In this document: positions 42,722-54,149 of the stretch, piece after piece
Numbering within the stretch: the first letter of the stretch is position 1
How the letters are laid out: each line of letters begins with the position of its first letter
Assembly: GCA_021234155.1 (NCBI GenBank)
Contig: JAJEKV010000003.1
Location: 29,805,166-29,869,165 of the forward strand
Length of the DNA: 64,000 nt
DNA from: Isoetes taiwanensis
Lineage: Eukaryota > Streptophyta > Lycopodiopsida > Isoetales > Isoetaceae
Reading direction: 5' to 3'
Position numbers and translations under genes: made by a program
The notes under the pieces: generated by a model
Database searches by the model: none
What the model was told of the DNA's origin: nothing
What the model saw: only the letters and a program-made list of their open reading frames with translations

Positions 42722-42990
42722 GTAGCATAATAACAGGGGGTTTTTTTTGTATTTTTGTACGGTTTTTCCAATGGTTTTTATATGATTTGATGGGCGTATT
42801 ACACAAGGCCTACTAATTAGTACATCTAGAGTGCCCATTGTATTTGCATACGCTTGAATTAATTTTAATGCCTCTTTTCAATGGTGTAGACCCATATATG
42901 TAGTATTTTTTCGCTTAAGTTTTTTTTTTTTTTCATATATTTTTTTTTCGACATGCAAAGCTCGAGCAGCTCATTTTAGGGTTTTTTTCT
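42719..42990 (+). repeat. Repeat module C
   Basis: This third copy of the AACAGGGGGTTTTTTTTGT module carries GATGGGCGTATTACAC and GTACATCTAGAGTGC and is followed by TTTTAGGGTTTTTTTC. It directly abuts the CACACGGGGGG element, which seems to have lost its right arm here. Confidence 0.65.
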
Positions 42991-45150
42991 TAAGGGCGTG
43001 GTTATGTGGGTCGGATTCAAGCAAAGATCGGATTTGGGCAGCGCTTAACCGGTTCAATGAGCTACCTGAGTGCTTGAAGCAGATGCTTGCCAATCCATGA
43101 AAGTCCTTCCTCCTGCTTTTGTGTTTTGAACGATGGAGCTATTTTCCTTTTTTCATCTCTGTGAACCAAGCCCTTTACAGCATCATCCTGGCAAACCCAC
43201 TTGGGAATCAAGGGGGAAGAATGCCCTAAGCTGGAAACTTCCAACATTGCGATTTGGGGTGGATAAAAAGGACTCATTGATTTGACTAGCGGGTAGGAAG
43301 CCTTGAACGGAAAAAAAAATGAACGGGTTTGAAGAGGTATGGCGTGGGAAGGCATATGCAGTTTGGATAAACTAAACTCATTGTTTCTGTCTCTGACCCT
43401 TTACTTTTTCCTGCCCTAAAGCACTACCAAAGGCGAGTCTTCTTCGCCAGAGCTGGAGTTCAGAGTACCTCTTTTTTTATTCATCTCTGTATCTCTGTAT
43501 TTGCTTGACAAAAACCATGCGAAAGCGAGAATAATGGGTTGTGTTCCTTGAGAGAAAGCGTAAACAAAGCCCAAGCATTGAGAGATCTGGTAGGCTCAAT
43601 TGCCATGTAAAATTTACCTTTGCAACTAGCCGTTAGGGGAAGCCCAATCAATCATTAGACTCTGCGAATATTCATCACACTTTCAGATAAATCTCTGGCG
43701 GGGGCTATCGATTTGCATTCATTTCCTAAGACAACAATAGATGTTTTTGCATTAGGGGATTTGAGTGTTGTTCATTGGTGTTCATCTTTGTGGACATGCA
43801 ATTGTGAAAGATGGAATGCATGAATTTACGGATTGTTCTGGATTTATTTGATGTTTTGCGGCCTATGGACACGAGGGTCTGTGATTGGCCGAGAAAATAC
43901 ATTACATTACATTTCCAATATATGTATAGTTGAGGCATTGTAACATTGAACCAGCTATTCTAAGGCATAGCCTACATATGTTGGTGTTTTTCCCATTTGA
44001 AGCATTGTGCGCATTGGAGGAAATCCCTTTAGGCAAGGATTTGAGGCATGTCCAAAGGACGTTAGTATTTGATGAAGATTTAAATAGATGCACTTGCACA
44101 TGCTACCTGAATTGCTTAAACACGACCATTTGAATAGGAACTAGTCATGTGTTGGCGTTGACGAGGGAGCATCCATCTTGACTTCTTTATACAATGCTTA
44201 TGCAAGGAGAACCATGCCTTAAAAAAAGTACCCAAAAATGCTGGTGTCTAGAAGAAAGAATTTAATATTGGTTAGAGCCTCTTGAATCAGGTGTGGAAGC
44301 TGCAGCAATTGGAGGGATAACTAGTTAAGTGGGAACTGCAGAGAACAATGTGCAGGACGGCGGCCGGAATCATGGAAGTAAGTTCAGAGCAAAGGGAAAG
44401 AAAAACTAGAAAGCTACACCTTTTAATTGCTTCTGTAGTAGACTTTAGAAGACCAACTTATGTTGAACCGTTGTTTTGGAGGGCTGATGTATCCTGCTAT
44501 AAAACTGGAAAGTCAATTTTTGTTGACCCTATTATGTTCCATGATGGGGGAAGGGAAGAGGTTTCTTTCTTTGTTCTTAAGCCTCTTACTGCTCTTGGTT
44601 AACTGTAATCACTGAGGCGGAAGGAGGACGCTCGCTGTTTATGATTATTGGCCGAGAAAATGTTGTGTTCCTTTCCGTGCGAGACTTGAAAGCAAGAGAC
44701 TGCCTTGTCTCATTGTTTCCTTTGGTGAGTCTTTTTGCAGTTAGGGCTTTTTCAGTTTGTTAATTTCAAAGTGTTTAGTTGAGTTCGTTGTGACCAACGC
44801 CAAGGCATTGTGAATTGCATTGGTGGGCTACTCGTAATAACAAAGCATGTAGCATAAGAAGACGACTACCCTTCCTATCTTAGGGGTAATCCCCTATCTT
44901 GTTGGTGTTCATGGCTGGTTCCATGTTATGCCTAATGAAATAGTATTCAACCCTTGAAAGTGAAGTATCTTTGGACAACCGCTGATATCTAGCTACCTCA
45001 TGTATTAATATTGGTATTGGTATAATATTAATCAACACAATGAAATTGATATTTTATATCACAAGGATTTGTATGTGGAAAGGCACAGATTATTTCATGC
45101 TTTTAGAAAGAAAATCATAGGAGTTTTGCATGTTTCACATGTTTTTACGT
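42991..45150. other. Long stretch without a recognised gene
   Basis: Small open frames exist, for example 44348-44602 on the plus strand (84 codons, charged start then ASVVDFRRPTYVEPLFW), but no splice-supported exon or family is recognised. TTGGCCGAGAAAAT occurs twice (about 43880 and 44647). Confidence 0.35.
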
Positions 45151-45157
45151 ATGTTTG

Positions 45158-45679
45158 CTTTTTTTAGGGCCCGAAGGGCCCAAAATTTTTTTTAGTATAA
45201 CAACCAACACATAACTACCATTAACATTAATTAACACAACCATTGGGTCCAACACATTTAAATTAAAATCCCCCTTAGACCCCCTTTGGTTTGGGTGCAT
45301 ATTCACACGGGGGGTGACGTAGGGCAGCGAGAGCCCTCGTATTTGTATTTTGCACGTACGAAATCAACACCATATAGTATTCCGCTTGAAATCTTATAGT
45401 ATTTTGTGAATCTTGTTATACAGTATAGCAAATCTTGTACTTGCATACCCCACAAACGAGGAACTTTACGTACGGTGTAGATTAAGGAATAAGGGGTGAA
45501 TATGCCTATCCAACAGCTCTCGTTGCCCGGAGTCACCCCCCGTGTGAATATGCACCTAAACCAAAGGGGGTTTAAGGGGGATTTTAATTTAAATGTGTTG
45601 GATTCAATGGTTTCAATGGTAGTTATGTGTTGGTTATTATACTAAAAAAAAGTTTGGGCCCTTCGGGCCCTAAAAAAAA
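45158..45679. mobile_element. Foldback element with long inverted arms
   Basis: The left arm (45158-45302) and the right arm (45537-45679) are inverted copies: TTTTTTTAGGGCCCGAAGGG, AACCAACACATAACTACCATT, CCAACACATTTAAATTAAAA, CCCCCTTTGGTTT.GGTGCAT. The CACACGGGGGG unit (45303-45550) lies at the centre. This shows that arm, unit and arm together form one non-autonomous palindromic transposon, about 522 bp long. No target duplication could be fixed because the flanks are rearranged. Confidence 0.75.
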
Positions 45680-45958
45680 CAAGCAGACGTAAGAATATTA
45701 ATTAATGTTAATGGTTGTTATGTGTTGGTTGTGATACTAAAAAATTTTTTGGGCCCTTCGGGCCTTAAAAAAGCCATAATATGAAACCTGAGAAACTATA
45801 ATGTTATAGCATACCGTAATTTAATTACATACGCTTCACCACAGCATTTAACTGTTAAATGGTATAGATATATAATTAGATTCTTCACCACAGCATTGTA
45901 TCCTGTATATGAATGGCATAAAAGCATAATTTGTCTCTTCATCACAATGTAAACATGA
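45550..45958 (-). repeat. Inverted duplication, right arm
   Basis: This is the reverse complement of 42063-42470 with very few differences. Since 45680-45958 lies outside the foldback element but still mirrors the left flank of its sister copy, a chromosomal inversion-duplication, not simple transposition, is needed to explain it. Confidence 0.9.
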
Positions 45959-46119
45959 AATAGTATATGTCGCATTATTGTTCCTCTGGCAAAAGGACTC
46001 TTGACAGCTCTATTTCCAAGTGCCAAGGCCTAGCATTTAACATAATGGTTAAGGAAGAAAACACTTGAACATTAAAAAAGTAAATTAGAATTGGTCTGCA
46101 AGTTCCAAGATGTTCGGAT

Positions 46120-47095
46120 TAGAATAGAATAGAATATGATTTTATCGTCCACGGAGACCAACTGGTCTATGGGACCCAAGTACAAAGAAAGAGCAAAGAA
46201 GCGATTACTACCGTGGATTAAAAACCCCCCAAAGGGTTTTGGGAAAACCTTAGTAGCAATAAGGATGCTTGACATCTTTTTTTACGCACGCTTATATACA
46301 TAATCATAAGTACAAATGAGGTTAATGCCTGGACGGGGGGGCATAACTGAAGTCAAGGTCCATTACCTCCCGGAGGTAACGATCCCAACAAGCCTCTGAG
46401 GCCGTGCTCGTTAGCTCATGCAAGGCCCGATGGGGCACAACTAACCGAAAGCATACCGAGCCGGTTATGCTAGTCTGGCCGGACAGGGCACGGAGGGCGT
46501 GACTTTCATCCTCAATGGCGCCTGCTGGCAAAGATCGGACTTCGGTCCTCACGCGGCTCCCGAATCCATCTTCCTGTCTCAATGCGAAGGTGGTGTGCAC
46601 CTGTGCGAATGGAAGCAATCACCCTGCGCTTTTTCATGGGTAGATGGGTGCGCAGGTAGTGGTGTGGGCCCCTCGTGAGCATGGGATTAATCTGCTGTCG
46701 ATAATTTGCCACCTTGACATGTGACAGGGCCTCTGCATCCCAAAGCTTGGCCATGAAGCAAGCATCCAAGTATTGCTTCAAGGCAGCGCGTTCCTTCAGT
46801 GTATGCACTGGTCCACATCTGTGTGCCTGCACATTCCATAGCGAGAACCACTGGGCTTGCTTGTCTTTCCAGCAGGCTTTGAGTCGTTGCGGGCCCATCG
46901 CCACTGCCAAAGCAAGGTTGGGCAGCCGGACTTCATCCATAGCCACCACCTTCTGGAAGTAAATAATGTGACATTCCAGCGCAGCCCTCTGTAATGGAAG
47001 GAAGCCTGTCTCCTGGAGCAAGATCTGATATGGGACCGTGGACTTCACTCCCAGTGCCCGGGCCAAGAAGGCCTTCTGTACCTGCTCATGATGCC
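46120..47095 (-). mobile_element. LINE-D, 5'-truncated, ORF2 carboxy end only
   Basis: On the minus strand the sequence encodes the region after the RT: VPYQILLQETGFLPLQRAAL, then KRRVIASIRTGAHHLRIETGRW, then, in a shifted frame, AGAIEDESHALRAL in place of the zf-RVT motif. The 3' end runs through GACCAGTTGGTCTCCGTGG to a (TATTC)n tail near 46128. The family is related to LINE-A/B (LRIETGRW is shared). At least one frameshift near 46560 and loss of the finger cysteines mark it as dead. Confidence 0.8.
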
Positions 47096-47664
47096 AGCTT
47101 ATCTATAGGAATGAACAATCCCAGTCCTAGCAACACAAAATGGTGGATTACCTTCAAATATTAAATGGCAAGTAACAAACCATGTTTCAATCTAGAGGAA
47201 TGATCTAGATCCATGCAATTAAGTCGACTTTCTTTGCATGATATGCCCATGATCATTTGTCAAAATGTTTAGCTTCAAAGTCGAATATAACTACAACTAT
47301 AGAATTACTCAACTATCATTACACCCACCATAGATAAAATTAAATGCACTTACCTTGAACATGAAACCTTCTATAAGCAGCACTTGCTATTCATTCTATA
47401 AAAGATAAAAAGGAAATCAGACACATGAGTTAAAAAAGAAATCGGACACATTAGTAATGATGGAGCTAAAATAAAACAACTGGTTTTGATTGTCAACAAA
47501 TTCTATTTACCATAATTTCACGTTTTCTAATGCTGCAATACTGAAACATGTTCTCTCCAAGTGGTGCTTCAATTCCTTAGCTTCAAATCATGGTTAATTC
47601 CTTCTTTTGAGGGTTAAATACCTCATACGTAGGGAAAGGCTTACGGTGCTAGGAGGAGGCAGAA
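47096..47664. other. Non-coding stretch
   Basis: AT-rich sequence with no recognised gene or repeat. Confidence 0.4.
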
Positions 47665-48506
47665 TGCATGTTCCCTAGCGCCATCCCTGTTTATGGCTCA
47701 TGCATCAAGGTGCAACACTTTCAACATGACATTATGCTGAAGTTCACCTAGTACATATTGAACAAAGAATTAATTTTCCACGTTACAGCAACATAGGAAT
47801 GCTGCACTTAAATCTTACCTCTAATTTCAGCCATAACAATAATGCGCCTGTGTAAAGAAAATTGAAATATCCCATCAACATCTGTCAATTTACCATAACA
47901 ATCAACCATGGCATTATATGAAACCATCCCGTTGAGGCATGTAGAAAAAGTTACATCTGCAAAGTTGTTCCTTCAGTGCCAACTCTTGACAGATAGTACA
48001 AAGAAGTGCAGCCATTTTCTATAGAGACGACGTGTATTGCAGAGGCAAATGCTCACACAACTGACTCTACATGCACAAAGCAATAAACGAATGTAGGCCT
48101 ACATGCAAATAAATTGGAAAAATGACAGAAAAAAGAAATGAAGAGAGCTGAACTAATAATCTAACTTATACATCTACTTACGTAAATGCAGCTTTCAATA
48201 TCCTTTTGCATTGATATACAACAATGATTTGCCCACGACTGCTCCAAAAGTTCCACTGTTTCTACTTTAAGTCAAGCTACTTTAAGTCTAGCTTCAGGGT
48301 ACCTAAATTAGATTCATCAGAAAAAAGGATAAGAATCATTTACAGCGGAAACATAAAATATTATCCTTGAAAATCTTAGCCCACTCTTTACCCTGTTTAA
48401 TAATGCAATATGAAGAGAGGATAATCTCAGAAGAAAAATAGATGCCATTACTTATACACAGGGAAAAAGACATGCAACAAACAGAGTTGCCTCTTACAAT
48501 ATAAGT
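47665..48506 (+). repeat. Tandem duplication, unit 1
   Basis: The unit starts GCATGTTCCCTAGCGCCATC. It includes AATTTTCCACGTTACA, AGTCAAGCTACTTTAAGTCT, TTATCCTTGAAAATCTTAG and ACAAACAGAGTTGCCTC. Unit 2 starts at 48507 and is shorter by internal deletion. No coding sequence is recognised. Confidence 0.85.
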
Positions 48507-49112
48507 GCATGTTCCCTAGCGCCATCCCTGTTTATGGCTCAGGTGCAACACTTCCAACATGACATCATACTGAAGTTCACCTAGTACAGATTGAAGGAAG
48601 AATTAATTTTCCACGTTACAACAAGAAATACTGCACTTAAATCTTACCTCTAATTCTAGCCATGACAATAGTGCACCTGTGTAAAGAGAATTGAATTATC
48701 CCATTAACATCTGCCATTTGCCCCAATTTCCAACTTAATAGGTGGAACTCCCATGACTGCTCCAAAAGTTGCACTGTTTCTACTTTAAGTCAAGCTAGTT
48801 TAAGTCTAGCTTCGGGTACCTAAATTAGAATCGTCAAAAAAAGATAAGAATCATTTACAGCAGAAACATAAGAGATTATCCTTGGAAGGGTGCAAATTTT
48901 TCTAGGGCTTTTTTGCTTGGGCATTTTGTTCTTTTTCTATCATTTTGATACTAATAGGAAGACAATTAAAATTATAGACTACAACTTGCTCATATTGGAC
49001 ACAAAACAGGAGATATTGATTCATAGAAGAGGCACAAGTCATGTGCTCTCAAAAGTACAAGTAAATATAGAAGATAATTGGCTAAAAAAAAAAAACGATT
49101 ACAATGCAAGTA

Positions 49113-50914
49113 TTACTGTAGAAGTTTCTCCAGAATAGCATCAGGTAGAATAGGCTGGATCAAAGTCAAGTCAACCACTGGATCTCTCTCGAATATCTTA
49201 GTGAGGACATAGAATATATGTTTGCAAGGTGTATAGTTGTTCTTCAATGCTTTGCCTTGGAAGTCAGGACAAGTGCAAGCAGGCTCGTTCTTGATGCTAA
49301 CTGTGTATGTGTTCTTCTCCCTTTTCAAATGGAAATCAACATGCTTTTTGGCCTCTACCACATTCATGCTCATTCTTACATCACCCATGTCTTTGCTCCT
49401 CTCTAGGTTCACTTCGCATTGCCTACTCAACTCTTTTACCATCTCGTCGCAATGGTGGCCCTGGTTGCAGTATCGTTGCTTCGCATGCATGAGCTGGTTC
49501 AACACTAGTCCTGTATAAACCCTCCAAGTTGTAGCCACCATTTTGAAGAATCTCATTGTGTAGCTGGTCTGGAAACTTAGAGCCATGTAAGAATTCATAG
49601 CGGCACTTCCTTTTCAGGTACAACAGTCCACTTATCTCATCCTGGGATTGTCTATTTCTCTTCCTTGTGTCGTCAATCCACTTCCTAAGTCTGCAGAACA
49701 TAACAACATATTAGATTAAAACAATGCAAAATTAAGTTGCTTACACAGGCTTACCTTCTCTGATTGCACAATGGTTCCAAGTGCATTAAGAGAGAATCTA
49801 CTTGTTCAGTAGTTATTTTGTCCACTTCTTCCGCATCTACCTCCATTAACATGCTTTTGCATATTTCGTCCATGGCAATCTCATTTTGCAGTTGCCTTGG
49901 TCCCATAGAACGAACTGAAGTTGAGGTACTATCAACTACATTCTTAAGTTTCTTGATTTCTAGTCTTGATTGTGCTCGTCTAATTGGATGGGAATGGGCA
50001 CTTGTGTGTATGACAAGTCTTGTATTCGTGGTACACTTTGGAAGACAATAGTATATCATAGCATCGCATAATGATATACAACGTGGTTGTTCTTTGCAGT
50101 ATGCACAAGTGACTGAGCCATGTGCATCACATATAGGACCAACATCTGGTCTAACATGAATACTACCACTCCACTGCAAGGAATTATGCTCACCTTTACT
50201 AAGAAAGTAATCACAACATGGATTCTGACATTGAAGGTAGCCACCACAATATGCAAGTCTAACAGTACCTTCAAGTGCAGGAGTGTTAGTGTGATTGTAA
50301 GTTGTCCACATATGTGGATCTTGATTTTGTTGCATACCCTCCATGCTACCCCCCGCTTCTTGTTGGCTAGGTAATTCAAACACAATTCTGCCATCATAGT
50401 AAGGTGTCAAACAAGCAAGCTTCCTAGGTTCCTTCACTTCCATCAAGATTCTTTTAAGCTTGCTATTACCACTCTGAAGTAACATCTTTGAGAAGGTTGA
50501 GTTGTACCCTTTCATTGAACCTGATGATGAAGAAGATGGCGATTCTAAATTTATTATTCTAGTGGGCTTATCTGGTAACAGACCACCATACACAATCACT
50601 GTGTTACCATAACGTGCATCGACCTTGTAACAATGGGTGCCTGCATCATTCTTGCATTCTTCCAACACATTGGAAAGACATTGTGGACCATATCCATTTT
50701 GAACAACACACAAGGCATCTATTGGGAAGTGAAAGAAGGATGCCAAAGCTTTGCTCTCTAGATTGCAAATTCCACCCATGAAAGGCATTGTCATTTCCTG
50801 TTCTCTTCCCCATCCTCTTACTGTGACGCGACTTTCCATGAAGGAACTAACTGAAAGAATGTACAAGGATAGCCGGAACACATGGATATTTGATTTTAAA
50901 AAACCGTTAAGCAA
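49113..50914 (-). CDS. MULE-borne gene: GCM/FLYWCH-like Cys-His region and SWIM finger
   Basis: Exon 1 (50914-49755) is open for 386 codons. Residues about 200-310 hold DGRIVFELP, then YCGGYLQCQNPCCDYFL, GPICDAHGSVTCAYCKEQPRC and ALLK-free MIYYCLPKC ending H.SAHSHPI. This is a Cys/His layout like the GCM or FLYWCH-type DNA-binding regions in front of some MULE transposases. A 64-bp intron (49754-49691, GTAAGC to TCTGCAG) joins it in frame to exon 2 (LRKWIDDTRKRNRQ). The later part (HHCDEMVKELS .. ACTCPDFQGKALKNNYTPCKHIFYVL) is a SWIM finger, CxC..CxH, in a frame one base off, so a second small intron or a frameshift lies near 49430-49500. SWIM normally follows the DDE domain in MURA. Here that catalytic core is missing, so this is an internally deleted transposase or a distinct accessory gene. 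Confidence 0.7.
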
Positions 50915-50949
50915 GTCATTAATTGGATTCCTTTAAAATAATATACCCG

Positions 50950-51300
50950 TTGTTGCAACGGAGAAATATGCCAACCAACGTTCATTTTTTAACGTTATAA
51001 TAACACACATTTGTAATACTAACATTCGTTAACATTTGAGAACCTTGTTCTAGCCATAGCCACATTTAACCTTGTTCGTTAACATTTGTTAACCTTGTTC
51101 TAGCCATAGCCAACATTTTTAATTGTTAACTGTAGTATTAACCATGGCATTTTTAATGTTAACCATTTTTAACCATGGCATTTTTAATGTTAACCGTACA
51201 TGTGTAACATACATTTTTAACCATGGCATTTGTAATGTTAACCGTACATGTTTAACATACATTTTTAGTGTTTAAGGTTAAACGTTACATTTTAAATGTC
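50950..51300. repeat. TTAACC-rich minisatellite-like sequence
   Basis: Irregular repeats of about 55-60 bp share ACCATGGCATTT.TAATGTTAACC and GTACATGT.TAACATACAT. They lie upstream of the MULE gene and may form its promoter region. Confidence 0.6.
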
Positions 51301-51509
51301 CCTTTTCAAAATACATGATGGTATTTCGAAATCTGCATGAAGTCATAGCTTACATAGTATGAAAATGAACGGTATTAAATGTGGATCGTTTAAAATGTGG
51401 ATCGTTTTAAGGTATGAACGGTATTTATCATTTTCGAATGATTCAGATGCTATTTACCAAGAAATATAGTAACAAAAAAAAAAAAACGTAAGAAAGGAGA
51501 CAGAGCCTG

Positions 51510-52319
51510 GTCGGCGCCGACTGCGGTTTTATGCTGTTGTTTTTTACTTTGAAAACTACTTTTCATGCTCAACTTTTTATGCTGTTTTATGCTGGTCGGC
51601 GCCGACTGGGTTTAAGCATTCTTGACAATCACAGGTCGGCAATCTTAGATATTCTGGCATTTTTGAAAACTCGGTTTACTACTTTTTATGCTATTGCTTG
51701 TATCACTGGTCGGCGCCGACTGGGTTTAAGCATAGCTTCTCCATTCTTGACAGGGTTTTTTTTGCAAGTCCAATCTTCTGGGATTCCTCTGGGTTTTTCA
51801 TTGGTGACAGGTCGGAATCACAGGTAGCCATTTCCTCTGCATTTTACAATCACATGTCGGCATCTTACGTATTTGGCATTTTTAAAAACTCGGTTTTTTG
51901 CTCAAGTTTTTACTACTTTGTATTCTTCCAGCAATCACAGGTCTACTGGATTGAATTTTTTTGCTACCCGATTGCCTTTGAGGTCAATAAGGTAAGCATT
52001 TATTCAATATTTTTTTAGCATATAATCACTGGTCGGCGCCGACTGGCTTATGAGAAGTAGCTGTTCTGCTTGTATTGGTTCTTGCAGAAATATTTTGCAT
52101 CAAAAAAACATCTTCTTTGCAAGTAACCAACTGTATTTTTCTGTATGCATTTCAATGGTCGGCGCCGACTGCCCCTTTCGTCATACATTATAGCCATTCA
52201 GTTAACTGCAGAGCATTCAGGAAAACAATGTTTGCTTTGTGGCAAATAGGTAAGCTTTTATTACTTTCATTAGTTTTTGCATTGTTTCACTACATTCATT
52301 GTGACTGGTCGGCGCCGAG
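51510..52319. repeat. Six interspersed GTCGGCGCCGAC palindromes
   Basis: The 12-bp palindrome GTCGGCGCCGAC occurs at 51510-51521, 51595-51606, 51709-51720, 52032-52043 and 52158-52169, with a one-base variant at 52308-52319. Each is preceded by GG or TGG, and most are followed by TG. The spacers are AT-rich and partly repeated (TTTTTGAAAACTCGGTTTACT-like phrases). The GC-rich cores stand out in the surrounding AT-rich DNA. Confidence 0.9.
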
Positions 52320-53319
52320 TGGGTCTCATAGGCCTCTCAGATCACAGATCCTTCTTTGCATTTTAGTAGAATAAGTTGGTGACATTTAGTAGTGCCCGAG
52401 AAGCTGTCTCCTTTATATATCTTTTAGCTGGTTGACCTGCCTGAATTATATTAGATTTTGCTAAGCAAGATCTGCGTGGTTTTCATGAGCATCTTCTCGC
52501 ATAGAATAATCTGCAGTGCAAGGTGTTCATTATTATGGAGTGGATATTGATGAAGGTTTGATTGAATTAGTGCTTTCACGACGCGGATGCACAAGAAAAG
52601 GATGAGTATGAGGATGTGGATGCTGAGGAAGTAGAGGAACCTTCAGACTAGTCAGTGAGTTAACCACTTTGGCTCTTTCAATTTTCCTTTTCTTTAATTG
52701 GCATTGATGATGTTTCTTTTCTCTTTTGCAGCCTTCTTCCTATTTACGTAGAGAGTACAGCCAAAAGAATGCAACTAGTGGCATCACCAACAATCAAAGA
52801 TAGCAAACAACAAAGATGCATATACATAGACGATGAAGCTACCATAGACTAGTTAACACACCAATACTGTCTTTTTTGGTATTTTTGGCATTTTTACATA
52901 TTTGAGCAAGAATATAAGTAGAAGTACAAGCATTTTGGGATTATTTAAATGTTTCAACTATATTTCATATAAAACACTTCCTTTCATTTGGAAAAAGAAA
53001 TATAAATATGAAATATGATGTCCTTGAGAAATGCAAACCTTCTTATAAAATTGCACTCTTCTTGGAAATTTTTTTCTTTGGAGCTTCTTTTCTTTTTTTG
53101 GCCACTCTATTTGGCTTTTTACAACCTTTATTTGTTTATAAAAGAACAAAGTGCCCAAGCAAAAAAGCCCTAAGAAAAAAACTTCCCACCTTGGAAAGCT
53201 TAGTCCACTCTTTACCCTGTTTAATTATGCAATATGAAGAGAAGAGAATATAAGAAGAAAAATAGGCGTCATTGCTTATCCACGGGGAAAAATGCATACA
53301 ACAAACAGAGCCACAGAGT

Positions 53320-53763
53320 TGCCTGAATAACATGAATAACTTGTCATACAACTTCCCATGCAAATTGCAGCTGCTTACCCTATAAATACACTTGAAGATG
53401 CTTGCTGGAGCAGAGCAAATCAAAAGTAGGATCTCTACTGCATGAAATATGTGGAGAACGCATGAAAATCTATGATCAAGCAATATTTTATCTGAGCGAT
53501 GGCCCAATCATCGCTCAGATATCACATAGTAATTATGACAACAATCTCATAATGTGCAACTTAAAGAAGACAAAACTCTAAATTGTTGAGTTTTAAGTAA
53601 GAACTATACTAAGGGATTCACACTCAGAGGATCTAACCGAGATTCTGTTCTACCAATATATGCCAACATAATTTACTTAGGACCTCCAAGGCCAACAGAA
53701 AAGCCTTAGAGCCTGATTATCTAGGCCTGAAATAATGAGACTTTCAATTTTCTTGTGACTCAC
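53320..53763. other. Non-coding stretch with a perfect hairpin
   Basis: A 13-bp perfect inverted repeat (TATCTGAGCGATG, 7-nt loop) lies at 53489-53521. Otherwise nothing is recognised. Confidence 0.5.
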
Positions 53764-53886
53764 CTGGATACTATAGGATATACAAACATCTCCATAGCCA
53801 AGCTTTGAAGCTGCAAAATTTGACTTCCATAGATCACAAGGGAAACTCTTGTGATCACCACTGAGAGGAGGCTTGAAATCAGGAAC
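53764..53886 (-). CDS. Candidate exon on the minus strand, unidentified
   Basis: This 123-bp segment lies between an acceptor ATTGCAG and a donor CAG-GTGAGT and is open in phase 0 for 41 codons, starting VPDFKPPLSGDHKSFPC and ending GDVCISYSIQ. The sites and composition suggest a true or former exon, but I cannot name the protein. No further exon is recognised nearby. Confidence 0.4.
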
Positions 53887-54149
53887 CTGCAATCGTCGAG
53901 GAAGGCTGCATGAGACTGGCAAAACGAAATTGAATAGATGTCGAAACTAAAACCCCTGCTCAAAATCATACCTAAAATTGGCCCTGTTTGCAAAGCGCCT
54001 CCACGGTGAATAGGGCAAAAATTATTTTCCACCTAGCAATCTAACTAACTCGAAAAAGGAATGAAACTCTAAAACCATAAAAAAAATATTCGATTTTTAG
54101 ATAATCGGATTTTTTTCCGGCGACGAAACCCTTCGAAATCTTAGGATAA

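Larger units (their letters stand above)
48888..53187 (-). mobile_element. Mutator-like element (MULE), 4,300 bp
   Basis: The termini are inverted repeats of about 48 bp, including AGGGCTTTTTTGCTTGGGCA at both ends. The flanks carry a 9-bp duplication, TCCTTGGAA at 48879-48887 and ACCTTGGAA at 53188-53196 (8 of 9 equal), which is the size diagnostic of Mutator elements. It carries a spliced minus-strand gene at 49113-50914 and a repeat-rich right half. I see no MURA DDE core, so it is probably non-autonomous. Confidence 0.88.
48507..53319 (+). repeat. Tandem duplication, unit 2, split by the MULE
   Basis: Unit 2 runs 48507-48887 and continues at 53197-53319 after the Mutator-like insertion. 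CCTTGGAA at the break belongs to the target duplication, and the sequence after it (AGCTTAG.CCACTCTTTACCC) continues the colinear match to unit 1. The insertion therefore happened after the duplication. Confidence 0.85.

Noticed and set aside
42473-42838. 121-codon minus-strand frame, repeated at 45303-45536
   Set aside because: It lies inside the non-coding CACACGGGGGG element and its repeats explain it.
49764-50397. Open frames on both strands opposite the MULE gene
   Set aside because: They are shadows of exon 1, which has the coherent Cys/His pattern and splice site.
51531-52374. Plus-strand open frames containing GRRRLGLS-type repeats
   Set aside because: The repeated peptide comes from the DNA palindrome. 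The frames shift between copies, so coding function is unlikely.
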